From contig JAUWNI010000017.1 in the NCBI GenBank assembly GCA_030612705.1, forward strand, positions 1 through 47,344: a stretch of 47,344 nt of DNA, written 5' to 3'. The stretch comes from Phycisphaerae bacterium (lineage in GTDB: Bacteria > Planctomycetota > Phycisphaerae > UBA1845 > Fen-1342). Shown piece after piece: positions 39,708 through 47,344 of the stretch (positions are counted from its first letter, which is position 1; every line of letters begins with the position of its first letter). The notes below the pieces were generated by a model. The model searched no databases. It was not told where the DNA came from and saw only the letters and a list, made by a program, of their open reading frames with translations. Position numbers and translations under genes: made by a program.

Positions 39708-41519
39708 CTACCGACCATCCACCACGACGTGTACCGCTTGGCAGAACGGGGCCGCGACGGCGGTACCTTCGAGGTAGATTTGTAGCTCGCGCTGTCCGGG
39801 CGCGACTCTAACGGCCGACAGATCAAGCTGCAAGCAGACCGTTTCGCCGGGCTTGAGGCGCAGGCGATAGGCAGTGGCGAAGTGGGTATTACCGTCGAGT
39901 GGGCGGTACGCAATCGGATCACCATCCAGACGCGCCAGTGGTGAAACCACCACGAGCTTGTCGGCGGCGTTGCGCAAGTGAACGATCGGCGGGGCGTGCG
40001 TCAGGCTGAGGAACGCGAGGCCGTCCGGCGTAACGTATCGGCGGAAGCGGAGTGTGCCGCCCGTCTCGAAATGAACTTGTACGTGCGGCACGGCCGGCCG
40101 CTGTCCCGAACCGACCGCCGCTCGCAGCGAGGCTTTGTCCGGCAGGTCGAATCGCAGGCGGCACTCCCAATACGTACCGAGATCACTGACGTGTGCGAGT
40201 CGGGCGCCATGGCACCAAGGCGAATCCCCGGCGTTTTTTCGCAGCCGAACTGATAGCGCCAATCCATTGAGTCGGTAGGGCAGGTTGTTGACCGCCGAGA
40301 TGTTCAATTGCGAGCGCGTCCCGTCGTTCGGGCCGTCGAGGGTGGCACTCAGGTAGCCAACCGGGGTGGACGGCGGTGTGCCGGAAGTCTGGGACGTATC
40401 GCGCGGCAGGATGACGCGGTCGTCGACTATGTCGACGATGCGATAGTGGCTGATGCCGGTCGCGCCGCCGCGCGGTGCCGTCGATGACTGATGCGTTTGC
40501 AGATAGACCATCGGCGCGGCTTCGTCGATTATTTCGCGATACGTCCGCCCATCCCAGTCGCGGTGACCGGCCGCGAACCAGAGACCGATACGGCCGGCTT
40601 GAATCATTCGCGCGAGCGTTCCTTGCTGCTGCCAATAGCGCGGCAGGTTGGGCGAGTCGTCGTGCGTGACGACAAAGGTCAGGCCGTCGAAGCCGGGGGT
40701 GCCGAGGGCACGTTCGACCCAGCGGATTTGTTCCGGATTGTTGTTGATCGGGGCGCGTGGGTTGTCAAACAAGAGCAAGCCGCGATGCCGGCCGACGTTG
40801 ACCATGCCGATCGGGCTGGGTGCGACGTGTCGGCTGTAGAGTTCCATATCGTCGTGGTCGCCGCAGGCCATCACGATCGGGGCGTCGAAGCGGGTGAGAT
40901 AATCGACGAGCTGCCGCCAGCCGGTTGATGGGTCGGGGTGGGTGGCGTCGAGGAAATCGCCGGTGGCTACGATGAGCGTGGGGGCGAGGAGGTTTACTTC
41001 TTCGATCAGGCGCTGGTCGAATTGGGGAGCGCCGGCGTCGCCGACGTTCATGTTCGACAGGTGAATCAGGCGGAGCGAACGTCCGACGTGCCCGACGGCG
41101 ACACAGTGTTGCCCGAGCAGTCGCGTGCCGTTGGAGCTGAGCAGGAGATCATAAGTCCGCGGCGGAACAGTGCGCGGGACGGTGAGTCGCAGTGGTTGAC
41201 CGGCGGCAAGTTTGCCGACTGCGTCGGATTCGCACTGGAGATGATATCGCAGTTGGCGTTGTTCGGAAGAGACGAGGTCGAAGTTGACGGCCGCGCCGAC
41301 GTTGGGGATGCAGGCGACCACCTGGAAGGTTTCGCCGGGCTCGACAAAGACCGGACGACCGAGGGTCGGGGCGAAGAGTCCGGTCGTTTCGGCCTGCCGG
41401 TTCGGTATCGCGTCTGAGTCGGCCCGGACATCGAAGACGCCGTAGAAGATGACGAAAACCGCGAGCACACATACGGAGCATCGTGAAGCGCGCTGACGCG
41501 TGTTAGGATAAATCAACAT
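39708..41519 (-). CDS. Secreted calcineurin-like metallophosphoesterase with altered metal ligands
   Basis: 603 residues. An N-terminal hydrophobic signal segment (CVLAVFVIFYGVFDVRA) is followed by an Ig-like region, a calcineurin-like phosphoesterase domain (about 150-370), and a C-terminal beta-rich region. Motifs in order: HLSNMNVGD (usual form HxSDxH), TGDFLDA, ACGDHDD (usual GNHD), VVTHDDSP, and AAGHRDWDG (usual GHxH). Asn, Asn and Asp replace the Asp, His and His ligands, so catalysis may be lost or changed. The ATG at 41519 was preferred to a GTG three codons upstream, as AAGGGTG lies 6 bases before it. Exported; substrate unknown. Divergent from the UDG gene. Confidence 0.78.
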   Translation of the reverse strand: MLIYPNTRQRASRCSVCVLAVFVIFYGVFDVRADSDAIPNRQAETTGLFAPTLGRPVFVEPGETFQVVACIPNVGAAVNFDLVSSEQRQLRYHLQCESDAVGKLAAGQPLRLTVPRTVPPRTYDLLLSSNGTRLLGQHCVAVGHVGRSLRLIHLSNMNVGDAGAPQFDQRLIEEVNLLAPTLIVATGDFLDATHPDPSTGWRQLVDYLTRFDAPIVMACGDHDDMELYSRHVAPSPIGMVNVGRHRGLLLFDNPRAPINNNPEQIRWVERALGTPGFDGLTFVVTHDDSPNLPRYWQQQGTLARMIQAGRIGLWFAAGHRDWDGRTYREIIDEAAPMVYLQTHQSSTAPRGGATGISHYRIVDIVDDRVILPRDTSQTSGTPPSTPVGYLSATLDGPNDGTRSQLNISAVNNLPYRLNGLALSVRLRKNAGDSPWCHGARLAHVSDLGTYWECRLRFDLPDKASLRAAVGSGQRPAVPHVQVHFETGGTLRFRRYVTPDGLAFLSLTHAPPIVHLRNAADKLVVVSPLARLDGDPIAYRPLDGNTHFATAYRLRLKPGETVCLQLDLSAVRVAPGQRELQIYLEGTAVAAPFCQAVHVVVDGR

Positions 41520-41566
41520 TTGGAACACCCTTGCCGCGTGGCGGCAGTCACTTTATCTTTATCATC

Positions 41567-42415
41567 GTGCTTGAAGAGGTTAGCGATACAGAGATTCCGA
41601 CGTTGCGCGAGTGGTTGCGCAACGAACGCCGACTGGGTGTGGGGCATTTGTCTGTCTCACGAGTTGTCATGCGTCAATCAGCAGTTTCAGAAGCACGGGC
41701 GCCGGAGCCTCGTGAGCGCGCACGGCCCATTAGTCGATCGGTCACATTGTCGCTTCTGCCCGACGATGCTGAACTGCCGTCTTTATGTGACCGGGATTTG
41801 CCTGAAGGCGAGGCCCGTCAAGCCTTAAGGGCGTTGGAGGAGGGGCACGTCAAGGGATGCACCAAGTGCGGTTTGCACACGGGTCGCAAGCAGGTAGTTT
41901 TCGGGGAGGGCTGTGCCCGGCCGGGGATCGTTTTTGTCGGCGAGGGTCCGGGCGCGGACGAGGATCAGCAGGGTCGTCCGTTCGTGGGTCGCGCGGGGCA
42001 GTTGCTGACGCGAATGATTGCGGCAATGACGCTAACACGTGACCAGGTCTACATTTGCAACATTGTGAAGTGTCGACCACCGGGCAATCGCACGCCGACC
42101 GAGGAGGAGACCGAGATTTGTTGGCCTTACTTGTGCCGCCAATTGGCGATCTTGAGGCCGCAGGTGATTGTAGCGTTGGGTCGGCCGGCGAGTCAGACGT
42201 TGTTGCAGACGAAGACGACGATCGGGCGGTTGCGGGGTGAGTTTCACGATTTTCCCCCGCCGGGGTTGCAGCACCTCGGATTGCCGAGCACGAAGCTGAT
42301 GCCGACGTTTCACCCGGCGTATCTGCTGCGCAGCCCGGGTGAAAAGGCGAAGGTTTGGGAGGATTTACAGCAGGTTATGCAGCTACTGGGGATACCAATA
42401 CCGGTATCGAGTTAA
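41567..42415 (+). CDS. Family 4 uracil-DNA glycosylase (4Fe-4S type)
   Basis: Removes uracil from DNA in base-excision repair. The 282 residues have a low-complexity N-terminal extension of ~80 residues, then CTKCGLH (first two cluster cysteines), FVGEGPGADEDQQGRPFVG (catalytic loop), VYICNIVKCRPPGNRTPT (third cysteine), EICWPYL (fourth cysteine), and FHPAYLLR. This is the thermophile-type family 4 UDG, often mislabelled as a phage DNA polymerase-related protein. The start is uncertain: GTG at 41567 and TTG at 41531 are both possible, and no ribosome site is clear. Divergent from the phosphoesterase. Confidence 0.88.
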   Translation: MLEEVSDTEIPTLREWLRNERRLGVGHLSVSRVVMRQSAVSEARAPEPRERARPISRSVTLSLLPDDAELPSLCDRDLPEGEARQALRALEEGHVKGCTKCGLHTGRKQVVFGEGCARPGIVFVGEGPGADEDQQGRPFVGRAGQLLTRMIAAMTLTRDQVYICNIVKCRPPGNRTPTEEETEICWPYLCRQLAILRPQVIVALGRPASQTLLQTKTTIGRLRGEFHDFPPPGLQHLGLPSTKLMPTFHPAYLLRSPGEKAKVWEDLQQVMQLLGIPIPVSS

Positions 42416-42625
42416 GGTTCAGGAACATCGTCGTCACGCCCGGGGGAGGCTTGCCGAGCGCATAGCAAAAATTTTCCGAACATTAGGGTATTCACCTGAT
42501 TGGCGAATGCTGGATGGAATCTACGATGCGATGTGGGTATTAACTCGCCTCCGGGTATTGACCGGGAGGCAAACGCCCGCGGATAGCGGAACGCATTTTC
42601 CTCTTTTCGAGATCAGTGGCCGACG

Positions 42626-43264
42626 ATGGGTGAAAATGGCGCGGTTATTTACTTGATGGGGCCGTCAGCGCTTGACCGGCAAGCATATTCTTTGCTGTTG
42701 CGGCAAGAGCTTGATCTGGAGGTGAGCGTTGATTCGGGTTTTTCGGCGGTGGCCGTCTGGGGGGCGATGCGCACCAAGCCCGATTTGGCGTTGGTGACGA
42801 CCGACCGTGCCACGCCGGGTGTGCGGGACGCGCTCCAGATGATTCCGCGGCTGTGGAAGCAGACGTGTATCCTGGCAGTCAGTGCGTCGGTTGACGAAGT
42901 CGTGTTGAAAGAGTGGGGCACTTGCAACCTCGCGGGATACGTTGTCAAAGACGGCGGTGTCGAGGAGTTGCGGTCGGCGATCGTAGCAGTCCTGGCAGGG
43001 CGAACTTACTTCAGTGCCGGCGTGTTCAGCGCCATCGAGAAAGGTCGAAAAACGAACCGTGGATTCGCCACGCTCTCACCGCGGGAGACCGAGTTGCTAC
43101 CGCTGCTGGCGCGGGGGATGACGTTGCGCGAGGCGTCGTCGTCGATGACGATCAGCTACAAGACGGCGGATTCCTACCGCACTTCGCTGCTGCGCAAGCT
43201 GGGTGTGCGTGATCGCGTGGAACTGGCCCGCCTGGCAATTCGCGAGCGAATCATCGATGCATAA
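42626..43264 (+). CDS. LuxR-type transcription regulator with degenerate receiver domain
   Basis: 212 residues. The N-terminal ~120 residues have the receiver fold layout (VIYLMGPSALDRQAYSLLL at the start). The acidic pair after strand 1 is replaced by G-P, and at the phosphorylation site the usual Asp is Thr58 (PDLALVTTD). A linker leads to a LuxR HTH: LSPRETELLPLLARGMTLRE, TADSYRTSLLRKLGVRDR and ELARLAIRERIID. Without the Asp it probably works without phosphorylation. No histidine kinase is adjacent. A terminator-like hairpin follows at 43303. Confidence 0.88.
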   Translation: MGENGAVIYLMGPSALDRQAYSLLLRQELDLEVSVDSGFSAVAVWGAMRTKPDLALVTTDRATPGVRDALQMIPRLWKQTCILAVSASVDEVVLKEWGTCNLAGYVVKDGGVEELRSAIVAVLAGRTYFSAGVFSAIEKGRKTNRGFATLSPRETELLPLLARGMTLREASSSMTISYKTADSYRTSLLRKLGVRDRVELARLAIRERIIDA

Positions 43265-43302
43265 AGAAAAGACCCGATTCCTACACTGTTAACGGCCGAT
43301 TT

Positions 43303-43326
43303 CTTCGCGGTTCGCGAAGATTTTCG
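43303..43326 (+). terminator. Possible terminator after the LuxR-type gene
   Basis: Stem CTTCGCG (43303-43309), loop GTT, stem CGCGAAG (43313-43319), then ATTTTCG. It lies 39 bases after the stop codon. The T-run is short. Confidence 0.5.
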
Positions 43327-43332
43327 TTGCAT

Positions 43333-43413
43333 GGGTGGCCAGTCGCTTCAGCGGCGGGGGACGCGAATGGACGGTAGATTCGTGTTCCCCACGGCTAAAG
43401 CCATGGGCCACCC
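43333..43413 (+). repeat. 81-bp hairpin repeat (GGGTGGCC...GGCCACCC), copy 2
   Basis: Reverse complement of 18183-18263 and of equal length, with a few substitutions. It is flanked on the right by heptad repeats. Confidence 0.85.
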
Positions 43414-43416
43414 GTC

Positions 43417-43515
43417 CAGAGTTCAAAGTTCTAAGTGCAAAGTGCAAAGTGGGTGCTCTCAACGACGCAGCCCGGCACTAATCCCCAATCGTCAATCGTC
43501 AATCGTCAATGCCCC
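43417..43515. repeat. Two heptad arrays: AAAGTGC-type and AATCGTC
   Basis: 43417-43455 reads AGAGTTC, AAAGTTC, TAAGTGC, AAAGTGC, AAAGTGG. 43487-43513 reads AATCGTC three times. Both are strict 7-bp phase. Together with the preceding hairpin they fill the gap before the PEGA lipoprotein. Confidence 0.8.
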
Positions 43516-43538
43516 TTTGGTTGCGGGTAAAGGCCGCG

Positions 43539-43961
43539 CTACGGCTCTTCGTATAGAGCATGCTCACGCAATTCGACGGCGCGCTCGACCACGTCCTGAA
43601 TCGGGGGTATCGGTGCCGGCTCCAGTTTGTATGTGGGTAATACGCGCTCGTCCTTGATCGTGGCGGGGATCAGGCACTCGGCGATCAGGTCGACCGGGGG
43701 ATACTGATACCAGGGGGCATCGACGCGGTAATTGGTCTTTAGGGTTTGAAAGCCTTGTCGGCGTAGAATGATGTCGTAGTCGCCGTACCAAAGAAAAGCA
43801 AACTTGACGGGGGTGACGCCGACCTCCTTATCGTTGACGAAGACGCGTGCGCCCTGGGGGTCGCTGTCAATTTTCATGATGCGTTCGACGCAGCCACCGA
43901 GAGTGAGTAGCGCTGACAGCAGCGTGATGGAAGCGAAGAAACGGCGATGAGAGCGGGTCAT
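43539..43961 (-). CDS. PEGA-domain lipoprotein
   Basis: 140 residues. Lipobox LLTLGGC (Cys near 24) ends the signal peptide, followed by a PEGA-type beta domain (IDSDPQGARVFVNDKEVGVTPV) and a FLWYGDYDIILRRQGF strand. The C-terminal part has a proline-rich segment and an EEP tail. PEGA domains are found in surface and envelope proteins. The ATG at 43961 has GAGG 7 bases upstream; a Met six codons earlier is less likely. Function beyond an envelope protein is unknown. Confidence 0.85.
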   Translation of the reverse strand: MTRSHRRFFASITLLSALLTLGGCVERIMKIDSDPQGARVFVNDKEVGVTPVKFAFLWYGDYDIILRRQGFQTLKTNYRVDAPWYQYPPVDLIAECLIPATIKDERVLPTYKLEPAPIPPIQDVVERAVELREHALYEEP

Positions 43962-43979
43962 TTGAGAACCTCGATTCAT

Positions 43980-44554
43980 CCGATCGCGACGACCGCCATT
44001 CGAAGGCGGAAGCCGGCAGCGCGGTGGATTTTAGCGGCGCGGCGTCCCATAGTCACTGGCTCGAGGTGACCAAATCGTCGGCGGGTGGGCTGGCGTGGTG
44101 AAAGTGAGGCACGCCGGGCCTCGGTGCTCGACGTTGGCGTGCTCAAGCCCATCAAGGATCGACGTCCGGCACGGGGACTGGATGCTACATGGGATGATCC
44201 AGCGATTATCAGATTACAGAGGGGGGACGCCGGTCCGGTCGAAAGGGAAAAAAAACGCAATTCGCTCGACGCCGGATCGAAACATTATGACTACTTCAGA
44301 TAACCGCCCGGGGTTACAGCCGACGACGTTGTGACGGGTCGGACCGATAGAACGTCGGGGTGTCCGAGGTCAACACGTTGAATACGGATGTTTCGGGACC
44401 GGCGCGGCAGGTTCCCATAGCTGTTTTTCATTAGCAGACGCGTGTCGCGAGGGGGGTGGAAAGTTCGCGGCGCGACGAGGCATCATGAGGGTCAAGTAGG
44501 TTCGGCGTCGGACCGAAGTTTCCTCGGGCAGAGGTTGGTAGCGAGGGGGCCATT
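43980..44554. other. Intergenic stretch with no supported gene
   Basis: About 575 bases between the PEGA gene and the first PilZ gene. Short open frames on both strands have no recognisable motifs or ribosome sites. I see no strong hairpin repeat. The region may carry the promoter of the PilZ operon, but no element is clear enough to place. Confidence 0.5.
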
Positions 44555-45286
44555 ATGGCTTGTCGAACGTTGCTACGAAGAAAGACACAAATGGACCTGC
44601 TCGAAAGGGCCTGCGAGCAGCGTGCGGCAGCCCATATCGGGCTGCGGGGAAAGACGGCGACCAACTGCCAGGCGGAACTGGCGGCGATCGAGCGCGACGG
44701 CATATTGATCACGTGGGTCCACGAACCGTTACGAGAAGCCGAGGTTGAGGGCCGGTCGGTCGAAGTGCGCTTCGAGCACGAGGGTGAGTGCTACGTCTTT
44801 TATGCCGTCAGTTGGGGACGCGTCGGTCCGGGCTTGTCGGAAGTCGAGGCGGAGCCCCGCGTGAAACTAAGCCTGCCGTTGCGGGTGGAGCGAGCCAGAC
44901 ACCGTCGGCATATCCGTGTGGCGTTATTAAGGAATCTACCACCGATCGAAGGCACCTTCACGCACGTGGTCGATGGTCGACGGCAGTTCCAGGCGCGCTT
45001 GACGGACATCGCCGACGGAGGAATGGGGGTGACGGCCCGGACGGAGGAGGTCACACAGCTTTATACGGGCGACCTGTTCTGGGTTGACATGAAGTTGCCG
45101 GGGGAGAAGGCGCGCGCGGAGTTCGTGGTGCGGCTGATACATCTACGTCCGATCAGGAACACGGACCGACTCGCGATGGGGTGGGCGTTTCAGCCGACGG
45201 ATGATGTTTCAAACTACGAGACGTACTTGCAGCGCCTGGAGGCGTTCATCGCACGGAAGCAGCCGCCCGGGAGCGTGATGGGTTAG
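44555..45286 (+). CDS. PilZ-like protein 1, YcgR-type
   Basis: 243 residues. The N-terminal half (about 1-105) resembles a YcgR N-terminal beta domain (LAAIERDGILITWV, later ECYVFYAVSWG). The C-terminal PilZ domain has R117-RHI-R121 (RxxxR) and D151-IADGG-M (DxAxxG; the usual Ser is Ala). Loss of the Ser weakens but may not abolish c-di-GMP binding. The ATG at 44555 follows GAGGGGG. It is the first of three adjacent PilZ-like genes; the next starts 15 bp after the stop. YcgR family members brake flagella or pili upon c-di-GMP binding; here the target is unknown. Confidence 0.82.
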   Translation: MACRTLLRRKTQMDLLERACEQRAAAHIGLRGKTATNCQAELAAIERDGILITWVHEPLREAEVEGRSVEVRFEHEGECYVFYAVSWGRVGPGLSEVEAEPRVKLSLPLRVERARHRRHIRVALLRNLPPIEGTFTHVVDGRRQFQARLTDIADGGMGVTARTEEVTQLYTGDLFWVDMKLPGEKARAEFVVRLIHLRPIRNTDRLAMGWAFQPTDDVSNYETYLQRLEAFIARKQPPGSVMG

Positions 45287-45301
45287 CAAGGAGACCTGCG
45301 A

Positions 45302-46027
45302 ATGCAATTGGCGATCGATTTGACGCCGCGACAGGCGGCCCGCGTGCTCGAACAAGCCTTGCGCGCACAGGCCGAACTGGAGATCGAGCCGCGGAACCTG
45401 CCGGCGGATGAGTCATTGCGCGGCAAACTGCTCGGGCGCGAGAGGGAATTGCTGGCGGTGCACGTGCACGATGGACAATTGACGGTCCCACTAAACGTCT
45501 TGATCGGGGCGTTCTGCGAAATGCGGATGATGCTGTCGGGTGAGATGTACACGTTCACAACGTGCGTGCTGGACGTTGTCGATGATCCGGCTCCGAAACG
45601 AACGCTGATGCTCGTGCCGGAGACGATTCAGCTCCTCAATCGGCGGCAGTTCGAACGCACGAACGCGACGGTGGCTTCGCAGGTTCGCGTATGGGTCGGG
45701 TCGCGCACGTCGCCGGTGGTGGGTTTGCTGGCGAACGTGAGCGCGGACGGCTTGGCGTGCAATCTGCCGGGGACGGCGCTCGACGCGGAGCTGGCCCTGG
45801 GTGACGAGCTGCGGGTGAGCTTCGAGTTGGCGGGTTTTGACGAGATATTCGAGTTGCCGGCGATTTTGTGCGGCAAGGACCTGACGAGCGATCAGCAACA
45901 GCTTTCATTGGGGGTGAACTTCAATGTCCGGTCGGATAACCCCCTTGGTCAACACGCATTGCAACGCCTGCGGACGGCCCTCTTTGAATTGATGGCGAAC
46001 AATACGGATATGGACGGTGAGCTATGA
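45302..46027 (+). CDS. PilZ-like protein 2, YcgR-type
   Basis: 241 residues. N-terminal helix-rich start (LTPRQAARVLEQALRAQAEL), then a beta domain with GEMYTFTTCVLDVVDD. The PilZ domain shows RRQFERTNA (R115 and R119, RxxxR) and NVSADGLAC (N145, S147, G150), the complete NxSxxG motif. This is the best preserved c-di-GMP site of the three, with the third. AAGGAG lies upstream of the ATG. The next gene overlaps its stop. Confidence 0.85.
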   Translation: MQLAIDLTPRQAARVLEQALRAQAELEIEPRNLPADESLRGKLLGRERELLAVHVHDGQLTVPLNVLIGAFCEMRMMLSGEMYTFTTCVLDVVDDPAPKRTLMLVPETIQLLNRRQFERTNATVASQVRVWVGSRTSPVVGLLANVSADGLACNLPGTALDAELALGDELRVSFELAGFDEIFELPAILCGKDLTSDQQQLSLGVNFNVRSDNPLGQHALQRLRTALFELMANNTDMDGEL

Positions 46028-46824
46028 AACCGCGTCGGATCCTGACCATGGAAGAGGCCTCGATGATTCTTGGCGAGGCGGTGCGGCAAAACGCCTTGGC
46101 GGTTCTGACAATTCATGAGAACGATGATTGGCGAATGTTCAAAAGCCGCTTTCTGGAACGAGACGGGAATCACCGCTTCCTGGTATTGGATTATCAGGAG
46201 ACCCACGGCACCAATCCCCCTGTATTGGTCTCGGGACAGTACGTCGGTCTCAGCTTTCGCTACAAGAGCCGCAAGGTCATGTTCGCCACCGTAGTCGAAG
46301 CGAAGGGGCGATACCTGACCGATGGCAAGACCAGCGTGCCGGCGGTGCGTTACCGCTGGCCCGAGAGCATGACCGAGTTGCAGCGCCGAGCGTACTATCG
46401 AACGCCGGTGCCTTCGGATATGAGCATCCTCGTGAACCTCTGGCCGGGCGGGGTCGCGGCTCGCGAGAAAACGCAGGGGTCGGCGTTGAGCGTGGTAACC
46501 GGCGAAGCGCTGGACCTGTCCTGCGGGGGCACGCTGATTCAGCTAAACCAGGTTGAAACGCCAACCTGGACGGATAACAGCACACTCGGTGTCGAATTGC
46601 ATCTGCCGGACGGTCAGCCGCCGATGCTGCTCGATGCGTATTATCGCGGCACGCGTCATGACAACGGAAACCATCTATGCACGGCGGTTCAGTTCGTGGG
46701 GCTGGAACTGTCGCTGGATGGGCGCGGGGTATTGTATCGGCTGGCGCGGTGCGTGCAGAAGTTTCACCGGCGGGCGCTCGCGAACGATCTGCGCAAAGGC
46801 CGGGCGGGGTTCAAGAGCAGCTAG
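46024..46824 (+). CDS. PilZ-like protein 3, YcgR-type
   Basis: 266 residues. Its ATG overlaps the TGA of the previous gene (ATGA), so it is translationally coupled. N-terminal domain (LTMEEASMILGEAVRQNALA, later GQYVGLSFRYKSRKVMFAT) is followed by a PilZ domain with RRAYYR (R122 and R126) and DLSCGG (D164, S166, G169), a complete DxSxxG motif. An insertion between the motifs is longer than in protein 2. A basic C-terminal tail follows. Role as proposed for protein 2. Confidence 0.85.
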   Translation: MKPRRILTMEEASMILGEAVRQNALAVLTIHENDDWRMFKSRFLERDGNHRFLVLDYQETHGTNPPVLVSGQYVGLSFRYKSRKVMFATVVEAKGRYLTDGKTSVPAVRYRWPESMTELQRRAYYRTPVPSDMSILVNLWPGGVAAREKTQGSALSVVTGEALDLSCGGTLIQLNQVETPTWTDNSTLGVELHLPDGQPPMLLDAYYRGTRHDNGNHLCTAVQFVGLELSLDGRGVLYRLARCVQKFHRRALANDLRKGRAGFKSS

Positions 46825-46852
46825 TGTTCCAACACACCGTGGCTTTCGGGTT

Positions 46853-46906
46853 GTAGCGTCGGCCCCCCGCGGCCGACGTAGGTCGTCGAAAATCGTTCGT
46901 TTGCCA
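46853..46906 (+). repeat. Partial GTAGCGTCGGCC hairpin repeat
   Basis: Identical over its first 29 bases to the left part of 9909-9937. The following AATCGTTCGTTTGC equals the reverse complement of the loop region of that copy. It abuts the 222-bp element. Confidence 0.7.
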
Positions 46907-46907
46907 C

Positions 46908-47167
46908 GTAGGGCAGGCCGCGGGCTATAGAGCCAACTTGATATTCAAATGGGTCGTTGCCAACTGAGAGCGTCTCGCACGCAAGAATGCGAGGCCTGCC
47001 TTTCCGCGCGAGGACGTCTGTTGCTGTCTGGGGGCTGGCAGGCCTCGCAAACCTCGCCGCCAGCGTCCTTACCTCCAGCCTAAGCGATCTACGCCGCGTG
47101 ACAACTCCGCCAGATACGGCCTGCCCTACCAAGTCTCGCATGCAAGAATGCGAGGCCTGCCTTTCCT
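46908..47167 (-). repeat. 222-bp TIR-bounded element plus flank, copy B (inverted)
   Basis: The core 46908-47129 is 222 bp, the same length as copy A, bounded by GTAGGGCAGGCCG and CGGCCTGCCCTAC. The flank 47130-47167 also matches. The pair are inverted with 8.0 kb of genes between. Confidence 0.9.
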
Positions 47168-47344
47168 GATACCATCTCCGACGTTAGTCACAGTCGAGCC
47201 GAGCAACCGTCTGCGCGAGTGGGAGGCCGAGTACGCCGACGCGAGCCCCGACGACATCCGTGATTTCGTGCAGGGGGCCCAAGCCGCGATGAAAGCTGCT
47301 GCTCCAAAAAGTCGGCGAGCCCCGAAAGCTCGCCGGGCGCAAAG
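47148..47344 (+). CDS. Partial reading frame running off the end
   Basis: From an ATG inside the flank of the repeat, the frame continues open to the window end: TLVTVEPSNRLREWEAEYAD, ASPDDIRDFVQGAQAAMKAA, then a basic KSRRAPKARRAQ tail. The amphipathic and charged composition from about 47175 looks coding. The true start is uncertain because the first seven codons come from the repeat. Family not recognised. Confidence 0.35.
   Translation, partial: MRGLPFLIPSPTLVTVEPSNRLREWEAEYADASPDDIRDFVQGAQAAMKAAAPKSRRAPKARRAQ

Noticed and set aside
46821..47141. 106-residue minus-strand frame
   Set aside because: Encoded by the 222-bp repeat; copy A does not keep an equivalent frame.

Overview
The window is high-GC DNA that most resembles a member of the Planctomycetota, probably class Phycisphaerae. 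The signs are a C-terminal dockerin-like anchor on a secreted protease, a PEP-CTERM protein built of HAF repeats, zinc-ribbon membrane proteins and coiled-coil lipoproteins of planctomycete type, GTG/TTG starts, and many repeat-filled intergenic spaces. The genus cannot be told from the sequence. The first ~81 bases are G/C homopolymer runs that look like a contig end or assembly artefact.

Layout. 0.3-4.3 kb: type IV pilus ATPases pilB and pilT, then thioredoxin reductase. 4.3-5.5 kb: a repeat field. 5.5-9.8 kb: a HAF/PEP-CTERM protein facing a lipoprotein with kinase-like residues, a TPR protein and a small membrane protein. 10-15 kb: housekeeping genes aspS, mtnP and recJ. 15-20 kb: a GT-C membrane glycosyltransferase, a prenyltransferase-repeat protein, a small zincin and an SppA lipoprotein peptidase. 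20-28 kb: an xdhC/xdhD/ygfK/ygeW group, which looks like part of an anaerobic purine (urate/xanthine) degradation system, interrupted by a decayed transposon-associated gene. 28-32 kb: a secreted lysyl-endopeptidase-like protease and an M29 aminopeptidase. 32-38.6 kb: membrane proteins, an FGGY pentulose kinase, a coiled-coil lipoprotein and an unknown protein. 38.9-43.3 kb: GT2 glycosyltransferase, a metallophosphoesterase with altered metal ligands, a family 4 uracil-DNA glycosylase and a LuxR-type regulator with a degenerate receiver. 43.5-46.8 kb: a PEGA lipoprotein and three consecutive PilZ-like proteins.

How genes may work together. PilB and PilT drive pilus extension and retraction. 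The three PilZ-like proteins at the other end could couple c-di-GMP to motility, but no direct link is visible. XdhD (2Fe-2S and molybdopterin domains, no FAD domain), XdhC, YgfK and YgeW form a plausible purine module. The YgfK here lacks the FAD/NAD(P)H (GltD-like) module of the E. coli protein and has an Asn in place of one cluster cysteine, so its electron route must differ.

The most striking non-coding content is dispersed repeats. These include a 222-bp element with 13-bp terminal inverted repeats (two inverted copies plus a diverged third), several hairpin families, and degenerate 7-bp tandem repeats. One heptad array appears to encode the hydrophobic core of the SppA signal peptide. 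No tRNA, rRNA, CRISPR array or intact insertion sequence was found. All calls rest on reading the sequence; no database search was run.
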